Below, in pieces: positions 1 to 11,341 of a DNA stretch of 32,200 nucleotides. Where the stretch lies: contig NW_003109094.1 of assembly GCF_000003605.2 (NCBI RefSeq), forward strand, positions 30,383-62,582. Direction: 5' to 3'. Origin of the DNA: Saccoglossus kowalevskii. Lineage: Eukaryota; Hemichordata; Enteropneusta; Harrimaniidae. A program made the position numbers and the translations under genes. Under the pieces are notes generated by a model that saw only the letters and a program-made list of their open reading frames with translations, searched no databases and was not told the origin of the DNA. Each line of letters opens with the position of its first letter. Positions within the stretch are counted from its first letter, which is position 1.

Positions 1-1135
1 TTCTAAATCAACTTTGAATAGTACTAGACCAAATATGACCAGTACTATACATAATGTAGCCTGTCTACTTCTACATCACAGAAATGGTGGTAATCGTATT
101 ATACTAAACTTGTCTAATAGATGTGCTTATTATTGACTGATCAATCCTAAACCAAAATTGACATACACTATATGCGTAAAATATATGTCATTGAGTTTCT
201 TTATTATATGGCAGAGTATCTAGTCAAATAAAAAAAAAACATGTCCTGTCAGTATATTTCTCCCAAACTGACAATCACCAGTCACTTCACATGCTCTTGG
301 AGTTTCTTGTAACGAATTTTAATTCCTTTGTATATCCTCGACCACATTTCTATTTTTGTTTTTAAGCTCTTTGTTTATCCAATGCCCATGTATATATATA
401 TATTATTACGTAGCAATATAATGGCTCAGTTGTACTGTCAGCAGCGTTTAGTTTGAAGTTTTTGACATGCTACGTTATACGGGTACTGCGTTATTTGCCT
501 GATATCCGCCTTACCAAAAGCCGAGCATCATCGAACAGTCACGTAAATTCGGATCGCATGCGGGATTCTTCTCTGTTATTAAATTGATATTAAAGATGAA
601 CTATATTAAAAAATCAATTTATACTGAAATCACAAATTTCCCATTGAGATTAGTCCGAGACGCACACCTGGGTTGTTGTAAATTCCTGTAAATTCAGTTA
701 GGTCCATCCTCGTTCAATTTATAGGACGATTATTTTATTCGTCTTACGAGCGCGTTCGAGCGAACTTCAAAAAATGTAACATTACGTACTTCCTAGGTTA
801 GCTGTGTTTAGCACGATGTCAAAGCAGAATTCGAAAAGCAAGTCGTTACAGAAGATATTGTAGTGAAGCCAAGTAATACCTTACGATACGCAGGGTATTG
901 CATCGGGTTTCAATCAAGATAACACACGAATGTAACAACTTCAGGAAGTTTAGGTTTGGTAAATTATTGACCTCGAGAACTAATTTCCTAAGTGCTGCTT
1001 ATATTATCTGCAGGTTCGCCTACTTTAAATGTTTAAAGCCCTCCTTTATTTTTTTTTCATGATTAAATTTCCTTCTATAAACAACCGGGCTGATGCAACG
1101 TATCAATGTGCTATATTTGTTTTGGTGTTGTTCAC
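1..1135. other. Gene-free AT-rich stretch
   Basis: I see no open frame with coding character, no RNA gene and no clear repeat here. The sequence is AT-rich, with a short (TA)n tract near 390-402. It is most simply intergenic DNA. Confidence 0.5.
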
Positions 1136-1299
1136 TTAAAGCGGGGAGTCGTCACCTGCGCATGCGTCAGAGGGCCATGGCGTGTCATTGTTTATAAACA
1201 AACGTCTACCCACGAGCCTTTGCGTTTTTAGCGTGTGTTGTTATCATCGCTTGGGACTCAATTCCCGCGCGTGCGAAGGTGACGACCCTCCCGCTTTAA
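1136..1299. mobile_element. TTAA-flanked MITE (piggyBac-like ends), short copy
   Basis: The ends are inverted copies: TTAAAGCGGGGAGTCGTCAC on the left and, on the right, GTGACGACCCTCCCGCTTTAA read toward the outside. Both ends carry TTAA, the target duplicated by piggyBac-type transposases. The 164-base body has no coding capacity. The left end continues into CTGCGCATGCG, close to an NRF-1 site. The terminal motif resembles the copies at 11035 and 26726, so I place it in the same or a sister family. Assignment to piggyBac rests only on the TTAA target. Confidence 0.75.
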
Positions 1300-1771
1300 A
1301 TATGTGTTCTTTGCTGAGGATAAGTCATATTCCTTTGCTTGAATCAACCAACATATATGATATGTTTAATTTGCTAAGATTTGGTATGAAATTTAACCTG
1401 AGTAGCCCATTCAGTAAGAACAATATTGTAGTGTAATCCCGAAAAAGCACACAATAATATGACGGTGGATATGTGCATGGCACAACATATGCATTTCTAA
1501 TTGAGTCACTGGATCAATTAACATAATTGACCTATTACATAATAGTTTGTATGAGCAATTTGAAAACAATAATCATATTTTTATTACAATTACCTGACCG
1601 CGAATGCATATCATAAGTTTACATTGAATTACTTCCCATTTGATAAATCATATTATTTATAAAATTGCGAAATCATACTGAAATATCATGATGAAAATAA
1701 TAATATTTCTAGACCATTATCTCGGGTCTGTAGTGCAGAATAGTATTTTACGTTTAAATATTATTCAACAA

Positions 1772-2162
1772 TACGATAAAGACCTTCCGTTTTTGACAGT
1801 GTGCATTCTTTCGTTTTTTTTGTAAAAAATTACAGTATTTTTACCAAGTAAAATCATATTTATTAAAGTTATTGTTCATACGTGAATTGTTGAACACACT
1901 ACATAGTTTGTAATTTCATTCAGCTTCTTTCAGGTATAATTCTAGACACATAAAAGGCAAACATATAGAGAATATAGCTAATTATCTTTTTTTTGTAATA
2001 TTTTTGTGTAATCGGTAATTATGCAAATTATTTATGGGTGCATAAGGAATACATTTCGTTATAAATTATTCTTAATATAAATTTCTGAATTATTTTGTCA
2101 AAATAATTTTTTTAGGTTTTTTATCTCAAAAACGAAAGAATGTCGAAAACGTCCTTATCGTA
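1772..2162. repeat. Imperfect inverted repeat, possible decayed MITE
   Basis: Bases 1772-1820 (TACGATAAAGACC, then CATTCTTTCGTTTTT) reappear inverted at 2127-2162 (AAAAACGAAAGAATG, then TCCTTATCGTA). Weaker similarity may continue outward to about 1715 and 2228. The span between is very AT-rich and non-coding. This is the layout of an old TIR element, but I see no target duplication and cannot name a family. Confidence 0.5.
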
Positions 2163-2228
2163 GTGTTTTTCATATCATACGTCACATGGTGATGCGAATA
2201 ATACCACTACGTCATACATTCAGATAAA

Positions 2229-2989
2229 TATGCAAATTAGGGGTGGCTACCAACAGTTTGTTTCATACTTTTTCCCCATTTAAAAAAAATGTGTTATATC
2301 TGGAAACCTTGTGTTGTCCAAACGTCGAATTGTAAATCTGTTTCCAGAATACTTTTCTACTTAATAATAAATGTTTTGATGAGTAATATGGTAATGTTGA
2401 TATAGTGTGAATAATTTTCCTTTTTTAGTATTTTTTTTGATAACAAAACCAAGAAAATTACAAACAATCTTGCTCCTCTCAGAATTGAATTCTACATCAA
2501 AATTTTACATAGTACTAGTTTTTTTTTGGGGGGTAGGTAAATTGTCTCGACTAATTAAAACAATTACTTCATTTTTTGGAGTTTTAAAAGCTCTCACCTC
2601 GGGATCTCCAATCAACCCATCCCACAACACTCATTTTTTGGAACGGTAAATGTCACATCTAACTATTTAATGTGGTGTGCCTTTTCTCACACGGTGTGCA
2701 ACAGAGCAGACATTAGGAGGATTTGGCCGTTGGGCTAAATGACCATGTCTTACTTATTATTAATAAGACATTATCACCGATTTTTATTGCAGGTATTTTG
2801 TTAGTACTATCATTCAGTTCCAGTTTCACGAGGCACTGTGTACAGCTGCCGGACATACGGGTCCTTTTCATAGGTGTGACGTATATGGCTCGAAAGAAGC
2901 AGGGAATCTTCTCAGGTTAGTCATATTCATTAACAAAAGTATCGACAAATTCGTCGACGAGGGCGTAGTAACTGCCCAGGCCAGCTTTC
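2229..2989. other. Gene-free stretch
   Basis: AT-rich, with several T homopolymers and a short run of G near 2528. Short open frames here lack any recognisable domain. Nothing further is supportable. Confidence 0.4.
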
Positions 2990-3397
2990 GCTGGTCCCCG
3001 GCGTCCCTTGCAAATGGCAAGTTGGACGGGTCGCAGGGACCATATTGTTCCACTAGGCCTGATGTAATTTGAAAACATTCTAATATTCGTTTTCTGTAAA
3101 CAAGTTCTCATTACGCCATGCCCATACATTCTGCCTTCTTTGACTTACATATTTGAGATGTTTCTGACATTTCTCGCTGTTTCTGTGCAAATTTATAAAC
3201 AAAAGAAACAGTTTTATATTCAAGAGTAAAAGGAAACCCCTGCTCTCGGGCCACGAGCGTAAGCGCTGACGTCAGGTAACCAAGGGATATGGAACAAGCA
3301 GCGAGAACGTTGATGGACCAATCAGAACGCCGAAACCGTTACTAGTTACCGGCCTCTCGTGGCTTGGTACGCCGTGACACTTGAGGCGGGAACGGGA
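2990..3397 (+). mobile_element. TIR element copy A (about 0.41 kb, non-autonomous)
   Basis: This segment is the inverted counterpart of 30818-31277. The two align along their whole length, for example GCTGACGTCAGGTAAC, CCGTTACTAGTTACCGGCCT and ATTTGAGATGTTTCTGACAT. The ends are inverted relative to each other (GCTGGTCCCCG at 2990-3000; CGGGAACGGG near 3387-3396), weaker than in copy B. No coding capacity is evident. The element carries a full TGACGTCA palindrome (3267-3274). Transposon superfamily is unknown; the + strand label is arbitrary. Confidence 0.75.
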
Positions 3398-5481
3398 TGA
3401 TTCAGACTATTTCACCGCGTCATTCGGTTTGAATGCAGCATTCTCTCATTTTGAATTTTTTATGTTTTTCCCCCCAGTGAAATGATGACAATGGGCCGTA
3501 GTCGACCTTGGGCAGACGCCATGGAGGTAATCACAGGTCAACGGGAAATACATACGTCAGCGATTCGTAACTACTTCCAGCCCCTATTGCTCTGGTTGGA
3601 GGAAACAAACAAAAATAACAAAGTCGGCTGGTAGAAGTCTGAGAAAAATACCTCGAATCACAATCACAGTACTGTGTTGTATTGTTTTTGAAATATTTTA
3701 CATCTCAAAATGTTTTATTGAAAGCATTAGGCATTATTTTCCATATTTTCCAACGATGTAACATTTTTTTTGTAAACAGTTATAGCACGCACGTATAGTA
3801 TTCTTTCCTTTTTTGGGTTAGAATGTGAATGCCCAATCTTGTGTAATTTAATAAATGGTTTGACACGACTATAATACGACAAGACTTCGAAACAATGAAT
3901 CCCTAGTGAACAATTTGTATAACAGCATGGTAATATCGCTTCTCGTGCCACGAATGTTTTTTTTTTTTATTTCTGAACTACTACGTTACTATGCGTTCAT
4001 AGAAATTGTCTTGTCTTGTTAAGGCGTTGAGTAAGAGAACTCGCACACACTATCTCGGGATAACATGCACTCATTACTCTCAAAATATGGGACGACTGGC
4101 CTAAAAACAATAGTATATTAGCAAGGATAGTACACTGTAACATTGTTATAAGGAAATCTTTATAATCAATTTCCTGATACAATGAACATCTTGCATGTAT
4201 TCACGTATGCATTTTGTGCTTCGTTATAGTGAACACTTCACTATAAGATAATAATTGTAAGTTCGTTATAACGAGGTTCCAGTGTAGCGCGCCAATTAAT
4301 ATTACCATACCCTGTAAAACACATCTCCCAATTACCATCTCCAGTTTTGCTAATATATATATCCGAACAACGGTAACATTTTATTCCACATGTTTTAACA
4401 AAAACTATTTACAGTAAATGTAGATAATCAAAGCTTCATATTTTAGGGAAATTGTGAAGACGAAACATCATCTTAATGGAATTCTTATAACACTTTCCAT
4501 AATATTTTGGGGAAACACATTGGTGTTTGAAATATTGACAGTTATATTTGTATACCATATTATATTGTATTATATTGTGTTTTATTGAATAAAACACCCA
4601 ATAATATCCAGTATTTTTTGCGGGTTATTAATCAGTTTAAGGGATGATGAAGAAGGACACCGATATAGTTGAATACACTTGTCAATTTTACACATACCAC
4701 ACATAAACAGATGAAACCATAATTTATTAGGTAAACACAGTGTATACTTGGAATGGTTCTTGACTCTAGTTCAATGCCAAACGCGGCTTCACCAGCGTGG
4801 AATACCGGTTAGCAAAAACTAATGTCACGAAATTACGCACCACACACACCACCTAAGGTCAGTAACAATAAGGGGACAAAAAGAAGAATAACATACATAT
4901 AAATAAACTGGTCAGGACAATAATAAATTCTATAAATTAACAAGCATAGTATAGTAACTGAAAGCCCAGGCCAGGACTAACTAGTATGAGTGTACGAATG
5001 ATCATTACCGTTTTCCGACGTATCAAGCCGTAGTATTCCAGTGTGGAGATGGTCAGTCCAGAGAATTTCATGTAGCCATGGCCAGTGATTGGTGCTCACA
5101 AAAAGGAGCGTTGAACTCTACCTTTGCTATTGTATCTGTTGGGTTTCTTTCCGGTTTGACCTCCGGCTTTGAAGTTAAACGGCGGGATCGGATAATTTAA
5201 CTTGAAAGTAGAGCGTCGACCCGCTCACCAGATTCCAGGATCAACCAAGAGTGTAGACTCGCTTCACTGAGTAAAATCTCGAGCAGCAACAACCTAGAAA
5301 CAAAAAATACCACTATACAAAATATACAACACTAGCGGGCGCTAGCACCATCAATTGATGTATTAAATATAGACTAACGTTAATGGCGCTATCCTTGAAG
5401 GCGGACATCCGGGCATTTTCGCCGCCTGGCAACCCTCGCGGTGAAAACAAAGGCCAACAACTCGCAGAAAACGGTACTTTG
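3398..5481. other. Gene-free stretch with a possible decayed transposon end
   Basis: There is no supportable gene in these two kilobases. Short open frames on both strands show no domain and are interrupted quickly. The only structured piece is the pogo-like end near 4218-4286, listed separately. Confidence 0.4.
4218..4286. repeat. Possible pogo/Tigger-type terminal repeat remnant
   Basis: TTCGTTATAACGAGGTTCC followed by AGTGTA resembles the inner-to-outer end of pogo-type DNA transposons, whose termini often begin with CAGT, continue into an AACCTCGTTATAACG-like stretch and sit on a TA target. A related TTCGTTATAGTGAAC lies just upstream at about 4220. I found no matching left end, so this may be a solo end or chance similarity. 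Confidence 0.25.
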
Positions 5482-5697
5482 GGATGACTGTTGAGAGTCC
5501 CCTGAACAGTGTAACAAGATTATCCCTATGTGTGTAACATATATAAATTTGGTTGTTCAGGATTACTTCAAAGTTGAGTTTGTTTTGTTTTCTCGAATTG
5601 TCACCGGCTCGACCGGCGTTCCACAGCAGCGCGCACAGAGCCCATGTACAGTGGTGTGCGTCGTTAATAGCAACGTGGAACATCTGGTGACGTAGCT
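5482..5697 (-). repeat. Interspersed repeat, inverted mate of 8765-9000
   Basis: Read in reverse, this segment aligns with 8765-9000. Shared blocks include GGTGACAATTC, AATCCTGAACAACCAAATTT, TATATATGTTACACAC and CACCACTGTAC. A 161-residue minus-strand open frame (5363-5848) runs through it, but the frame is not kept in the second copy and includes a poly-C tract, so I do not call a gene. The family is unrecognised. Confidence 0.65.
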
Positions 5698-5717
5698 CCC
5701 CCCCCCCCCCCCCCCCC
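5698..5717. repeat. Poly-C tract, 20 bases
   Basis: An uninterrupted run of 20 C directly follows the 5482-5697 repeat. It is the longest of seven G/C homopolymers of 11 bases or more in the window. True length is uncertain because sequencing slips on such runs. Confidence 0.9.
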
Positions 5718-7712
5718 GTGGATTGCGTGTGAGTAAATTTCCAACAAGTAAACAAACGGCGTTGTGTTTTGGAGATAGTAAATACTAGTATACAAAGAGA
5801 TATCAAAAGTTTACTCTGTGAGGGCGCAGTTCTCATTCGTGGTGTCACTTGTAATTGTTGTGTACATATGGAAATACGTTATTCGGTGTCCTGCTAATTA
5901 ATTATGCTGACGTAATTGAACCTAAAGCTGTCATTTCGAACTGGTAATGTTGAACCTGACTTTCAGAATGAAAACGTCAGAAATTCATATCTTCGACGAC
6001 TTTTCACCGACGTTCATATCATGATTTATATTTCAGTCAGTTTGACAGTGGTTGCCATGACATATACTGATAAAGGTTAATGACAAGACCAGATGGCGAG
6101 CTGGTCGAAATCAACCAAAAACATCTTATGACTCTGCAGTTTTTAAGATACAAGACAGTAGCTGTAATTCTAAACCAATGTTGTTTGCGATTTTAAACTA
6201 AGGTAGGTATCTTTGTGGAATGTTAGTGCGAGATTATTACCCCATCAATGTTAGTTAGCGTTGACAATGTATAGAAATGTTTTCTCTAGACAGCTTGACG
6301 AGTAATTAATTGATTATGATGTGTAAAACTTTCATGTGATTGGTTGTTTGTTGGAAGGCAAGGCCTTGGAGTCTCTTATACTGATTGTAATTGGTTAAGG
6401 GGTGACAAGAAATAAAGATGGATTTAATGCTGTCTCGGGTGAAAACCAGGGACTTGGCAGAGAATCGTTTTGGGAACATGAACGAAGCTTGTGTGTGTCT
6501 TTTGTTAGCCTAGCGTGGAAACGACTGAATCCCGGTTACCTAAGTGAAAGGTTTTTAACCATCAAAAATACCTATCACATTCATATGAAATCGTATAGTG
6601 TAAATTACTGACCATTTGTTATCCAGTTTCTTAAATTTTTAAATGATTATTTTAAAATAGAAACCAAATAATTGCGTGGCAAACTCCCTTCACAATGCTG
6701 AATTCATAATCCGTTGTCTTTCAAAGGCGTGGTTTCTTTGCGGTCACGGAGATTCGTCATCGGTGCATCTAAACAATTCGTCTTTGGCTAAAACACACAT
6801 TCAGTTTGATCAGCATTCCTTCATGGGTCCTATACCTGCATTTGAGAAACAGTTTTGTTGCAAAGAACGCAGTTTTTCTAATTTAAAATCTCGTCACTAA
6901 AAATCGTGTCACTAAAGCCATGATTATCCCAGCAGTGACGGCGACACGAGGGGGGGGGGGGCAGAGAGGGCGGTCTCCCCGTCGAAAAAATGTTGTGGTC
7001 GTCGCCTCGCAAAAATCAAGCTGACACCTTTTGTGGTTTTTGGTTTATTTCTCAAATACAAAACAAGTTACAAATATCAAAATATTGTAGTTGTTGGCTA
7101 GCTCAAACAAAACACATACATTTCAGTGTCAGGATTTCTACCAGTTTGGAAGTGCCGAATCGAAAGTTTTCCAGATTCACAGATCACCGGTACTTGGCAA
7201 CAAACAAAGCTTCACACCCGAGTTTAACAGCGAACATATTTGTGGTACGCCCTCACTCGTTGGATAACAGCAACTATATGATAGACTTATTGGTGGTATA
7301 AGACCTCCGCCACGTTATGATCTCATGCCCCCATCCTCGTACAAGAATAAAAGTTATAATCCAATCCATTTTTTCTGTAAATCAATAAACATCTCATTCA
7401 AAATAGACCTAATTACATCTTACAGCACATTCACCATAAAATACCTTGACAAAAAAAAAAAACACAACAACAACAACAAAGACCATGAAAGTCTTTCTAA
7501 CAAAACAGTTTACAAAACACCTCCAGATAGAAATTTGGACATAATAACGAAATATGGCCTGGTAATGACTACTTTCTCTCAGCCATGGCTTTAAGAGTTT
7601 TAACCGAAAAAATAAATATCAGCAGTTGTCACAAAAACTATTTTTCTATGACTGCATTATGATTAAAAAATATCAAATCTTGATAATAAAAATAACATAT
7701 ATCATAAATTGA
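5718..7712. other. Gene-free stretch
   Basis: Several short plus-strand open frames occur (6402-6611, 6676-6900, 6990-7301, 7325-7594), but none shows a domain, bounded splice structure or coding-like composition. A 12-base poly-G lies at 6950-6961. Confidence 0.4.
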
Positions 7713-7900
7713 CTCATCACGCTGCAAATTTACCAAGAACTTTAGCCGTCTATGCGTCAGTGTATTTTGTATAACAGTACCTGCTTCACGCAGCAAATAT
7801 ACAGCTCTGGCTCACGCTTCAAATTACTTGGCTTAGCCATTCATGCATTGACGTTATTTGTATAACAGTACTTGGCCCATGCTGAAAATATACAGTGTGA
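7713..7900. repeat. Degenerate tandem repeat
   Basis: The words TTTGTATAACAGTACYTG and CACGCWGCAAATATACAG recur about every 70-100 bases, with versions starting near 7713, 7769 and 7860. This looks like two to three diverged tandem units. Confidence 0.55.
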
Positions 7901-8000
7901 CCATCTATCTACTAGTATGTATCCGAACATAATAAATACAATGCTAGTTTGTATTTAACGATATTCACACATCACAGGAATTTATTTTGAAACATACGAG

Positions 8001-8067
<67 letters not shown>
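8001..8067. repeat. Microsatellite (ATACAT)n, about 11 units
   Basis: A nearly perfect hexamer repeat of TACATA/CATATA. It produces false open frames rich in Thr-Tyr or Val-Tyr on the two strands. Confidence 0.95.
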
Positions 8068-8202
8068 GCAGACAATTCGTACGTGACGTTGTCAAACTCA
8101 TTTTTATTTTTTAATAAGTACGCTGTTATTTTTAACGTTTTTAATCGGTTCAAGTTTATTAGCCAATATTTCATTTAACTGTGTTAATGAATCCTTGGTT
8201 TG

Positions 8203-8561
8203 TGGCTGAAAAAAGGCCCAACACCGTAATTTAAGTTCTATGCTATTTCTTGTTGTCTGTCCTCATGGATACATTCCTATCAGGATTACCACAAATATCG
8301 TATTCCCTCCATTAAACTTGAATTAGGTATCAATTTAATTATCCCCCTTATATACCATACATTGTTACCAGGTAAACACGAGTCGTCTTCGAGAAGCAGC
8401 CACCAATTCCGTGACAGCTGCAGCTGGCCACTTACGCTTAGATCCGTAACCCGATACTCGGATATATTTATGGAACCTCCGTCTCCACTAGCGACACGGT
8501 AGCCTTAGTAATTGTTGGTAAATACAGTACTAGTCAGCCTGAGTAAAACTACCCTTTCACG
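8203..8561 (+). repeat. Dispersed direct duplication, copy 1
   Basis: This aligns in the same orientation with 9117-9452. Shared blocks include TTAAGTTCTAT, CATTAAACTTGAATT, CCGTAAC followed by GATATATTTAT, and CCTTAGTAATTGTT. The copies differ at perhaps one base in five with small indels. No coding capacity or terminal repeats are evident. Confidence 0.7.
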
Positions 8562-8764
8562 TACACAGCGCGCTCTCCTCAACAAAAGCTCATATTACGT
8601 GCTCACAAATACCAGAAAATAACTCTCCGATTTAAATATTGCTAAAGAAAGCTGCGTGTGTTTACAAAAATAATACTGTTACATTTAGAGTAGAGTGTAT
8701 ACACAGTCTCTCTAGCCTTGAATTTTTTTAACTTTCCCTAGGCTAGATTCTGTGTCCGAGGACT

Positions 8765-9000
8765 TTATCCTCGGGGGCGGAGCAACGTCACAAGACGTTC
8801 CACGTTACTAAGACGCGCACCACTGTACCAAGTATTTCTACGGGTCCTGCGCGCCCTGCTGAGGAACGCGGAACGCCGAGCGAAGAGCCGGTGACAATTC
8901 TAGAAAACACAAACACAAATTAAACCTAGAAGTAATCCTGAACAACCAAATTTATATATGTTACACACGCAGGGGTAATCTTGTTACAATGTTCTCAATG
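8765..9000 (+). repeat. Interspersed repeat, inverted mate of 5482-5697
   Basis: Begins near CTCGGGGGCGGAGC and ends near CTTGTTACAATGTTCTC. The GC-rich first half and AT-rich second half parallel the other copy in reverse. It lies between the two copies of the 350-base direct duplication. The family is not recognised. Confidence 0.65.
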
Positions 9001-9116
9001 TATTAATATATTTCTTGGTCTGGAGACATTGATGCTCTATTTATGAGGGTCAATCTGTGTGAATGTTACGTATTCATGGAAAAGGAATAGCGAAACAACT
9101 GTCTCTAGTTGGTTCG

Positions 9117-9452
9117 TGCCTGAAAATAAGCCCAACCGATCGTAACTTAAGTTCTATTACATTTCTTGTTTTTTGTCCTCCTCCTCTAGTAGGATTACAG
9201 AAAATATCATATTCTTCCCATTAAACTTGAATTTGAGACCATTTTATCCCCTTGACATAGAATACAGTTTTATTACTATATAAGTACACTCAAGCCATCT
9301 TCGAGTAGCTACTGCCGTTTCTATGACAACTACAGCTGAGCATTTACTCTAAGACCCGTAACTTGATATATTTATAGAAACTCTGTCTATACTAGTAGCA
9401 CGGTAACCTTAGTAATTGTTCGTAAATACTTGTCAGTAAAACTGTCCTTCAA
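9117..9452 (+). repeat. Dispersed direct duplication, copy 2
   Basis: Second copy of the 8203-8561 segment, about 0.9 kb downstream in the same orientation. The 8765-9000 repeat sits in the interval between the copies, so it may have arrived after or together with the duplication. Confidence 0.7.
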
Positions 9453-9711
9453 CTGATCAAGTCTTGTATGTTACATTTTACAGTCAAATTAATCTCGAAA
9501 CATTCAAATTTAGTTTTAGTTGTACACTACGTTATGATTGAAACATAATCACCCACCCCTAAAAGTGGAATTTAGCTCTATTGGTTCAGAAGTGAATGAG
9601 TGATTGAGGAAACGCTGCGATTCAGCCAAAACGAGTGTAAACAATATCAACTATACATTGACTATTTTTTAATCTATTTGTTTGTTTGTTGGTTAAATTG
9701 TTATGATCTAT

Positions 9712-10010
9712 GACTGGAATGTACATTTCTTCAGAGATCTCACTAACGCTTTCCGAGGTATGCCTGGCCTAATATCTATGCATTTTCCGATATCTTTCCA
9801 GTCCTGAAAATAAGCCCATTTTGAAGTATCCGTAGCCTGGCTCTTTGAATCTTTACGGGTCTGTCCGTCTAGCCTAGAATCTTTGCACATTCAGAAATCT
9901 CCCAAGCCTAGACTTCCATGGCTAGAATATATGCATGTTCCGAAGTCTTTCTAACCTATGGTGTATTTGTACACTTTTCAATGATTCACTAGCCTATATG
10001 TCGCATGATG
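9712..10010. repeat. Degenerate minisatellite-like tract
   Basis: The words CCTA(G/A)AAT, CTATGCATNTTCCGA and ATCTTTCNAG recur several times with variable spacing (around 9765, 9865 and 9925). It is probably an old tandem array, but too diverged to define a clean unit. Confidence 0.4.
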
Positions 10011-10099
10011 CATAAAGGAGCAACTGACTTCCATTGAGATAGATTTGAAAACGCTGGGATGTATCTATGATTGAAAAGCTCTAAGCTCTGTTGATAATG

Positions 10100-10345
10100 T
10101 GGTGGTATGAGTTAAACTACATTGTAAATCTTGGGAGCAATTTCATATTTCCTTATTACTGTTGAAATTGAAAACATCTGTATTATACTATGAGACATCT
10201 GTATTTTCTATCGAAACTTTAGCATTTGACAATGTAAATTTTGGTAGCACTTTCATGTTTTTCTTTAAAACACACCATTTTAATTATAAAGTACACTGTT
10301 GTAATTAAAAAAGCATGTGTATTATATTATAAAACACCTGTATTT
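10100..10345 (+). repeat. Two diverged tandem units of about 120 bases
   Basis: Each unit runs from GTAAATNTTGGNAGCANTTTCAT through a stretch ending TATTTTCTATC(A/G)AAAC. Unit one starts near 10123, unit two near 10234. The second unit merges into the outer end of the long inverted repeat. Confidence 0.55.
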
Positions 10346-11034
10346 TCTATCAAAACAGAAGTGTTTTAGAATTTTTAGGTAAGTGTTTTTAGGAGTTATT
10401 ATAACACTTTTTGATGAAAATTAAGCACATTGTAAACACATAAAAATACACATTTTCAAAATAAAAACTGGGTGTTTGACGGGGACATAAATGTGTCATT
10501 AAAGTGTTTATTGATAGAACATTAATGGATTAATGCAACTAATTTTATGCAAGCAGTATTAACAACAATCTGGGGACTCGTAACATTATGGGATATATGT
10601 AATCGACCTAACCTCAGACAACTAATAATTAGTTATTTATTAGTTGTCCGAGTCTCAACTAAATACAGAGAATGTCTGAAATGCACGCGAAACCGAGAAT
10701 TCTCGATGTGTGTACTCGCCATTCGGCAAAATTCGGCACGTTCGCCGGGGATTGGGCAGATTGACACCTCTATTAATGTTTCATAAGTGTTTATGTACAG
10801 GACAATTGCGTATGCCGTCTACGGTATGCATCTATAATTCCCACCATGTTTATTATCTACTGTATATAGCATATTTACTGGAAAAAAATGCCAACACATG
10901 TCACCATTGTCAGCAGACGCACTGTACATTTAGCGATAAATTAATTGATTTCCGTATTTCAAATAATAAACAGTTTTGTATGTTTTGCGCATGTGCATGT
11001 CATGTACCTGCCACAAGTTTAGTAACCGATGACA

Positions 11035-11341
11035 TTAAAGCGCGGTAGTCGTCGCGCTGCGCATGTGCGAGATATATGGGTCTCATATAAACAAAGATGG
11101 CGACTTTGTATTTTGCGCAGATCAACGAGTACGAAATGAGACGTTTCCAAGCTTCAGTTAAGCAATTTTCATGTTATCGGAAGGTATCGAAGGAGTCACC
11201 GGCGGTAATCAGTGCAAGTCGCGCCCAGGTCAAACCTCATACTTGTGATTTCCATATGAAGAGCGCATTGGATTGTGGGAAAATCAATGTTTATCAACAC
11301 AAATGTCGCACATGCGCAGCGCGACGACTACCGCGCTTTAA
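11035..11341 (+). mobile_element. TTAA-flanked MITE, longest intact copy
   Basis: The termini are near-perfect inverted repeats of about 36 bases: TTAAAGCGCGGTAGTCGTCG at the left and its complement CGACGACTACCGCGCTTTAA at the right, continuing inward through CGCTGCGCATGTGCGA. TTAA lies at both ends. The 307-base body is non-coding, although a 99-residue open frame crosses it by chance. The corresponding place in the right arm of the long inverted repeat (about 13531-13541) has no such element. The copy at 26726-26997 is its reverse-oriented relative. Confidence 0.88.

Noticed and set aside
1182-1436. 84-codon open frame
   Set aside because: Its first half lies inside the 1136-1299 MITE and it has no domain.
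5363-5848. 161-codon minus-strand open frame, the longest in the window outside joined exons
   Set aside because: It crosses an interspersed repeat and a 20-base poly-C tract read as glycine, has no domain, and the second repeat copy at 8765-9000 does not keep the frame.
7965-8178. Tyr-Thr and Tyr-Val repeat open frames on both strands
   Set aside because: They are direct products of the ATACAT microsatellite.
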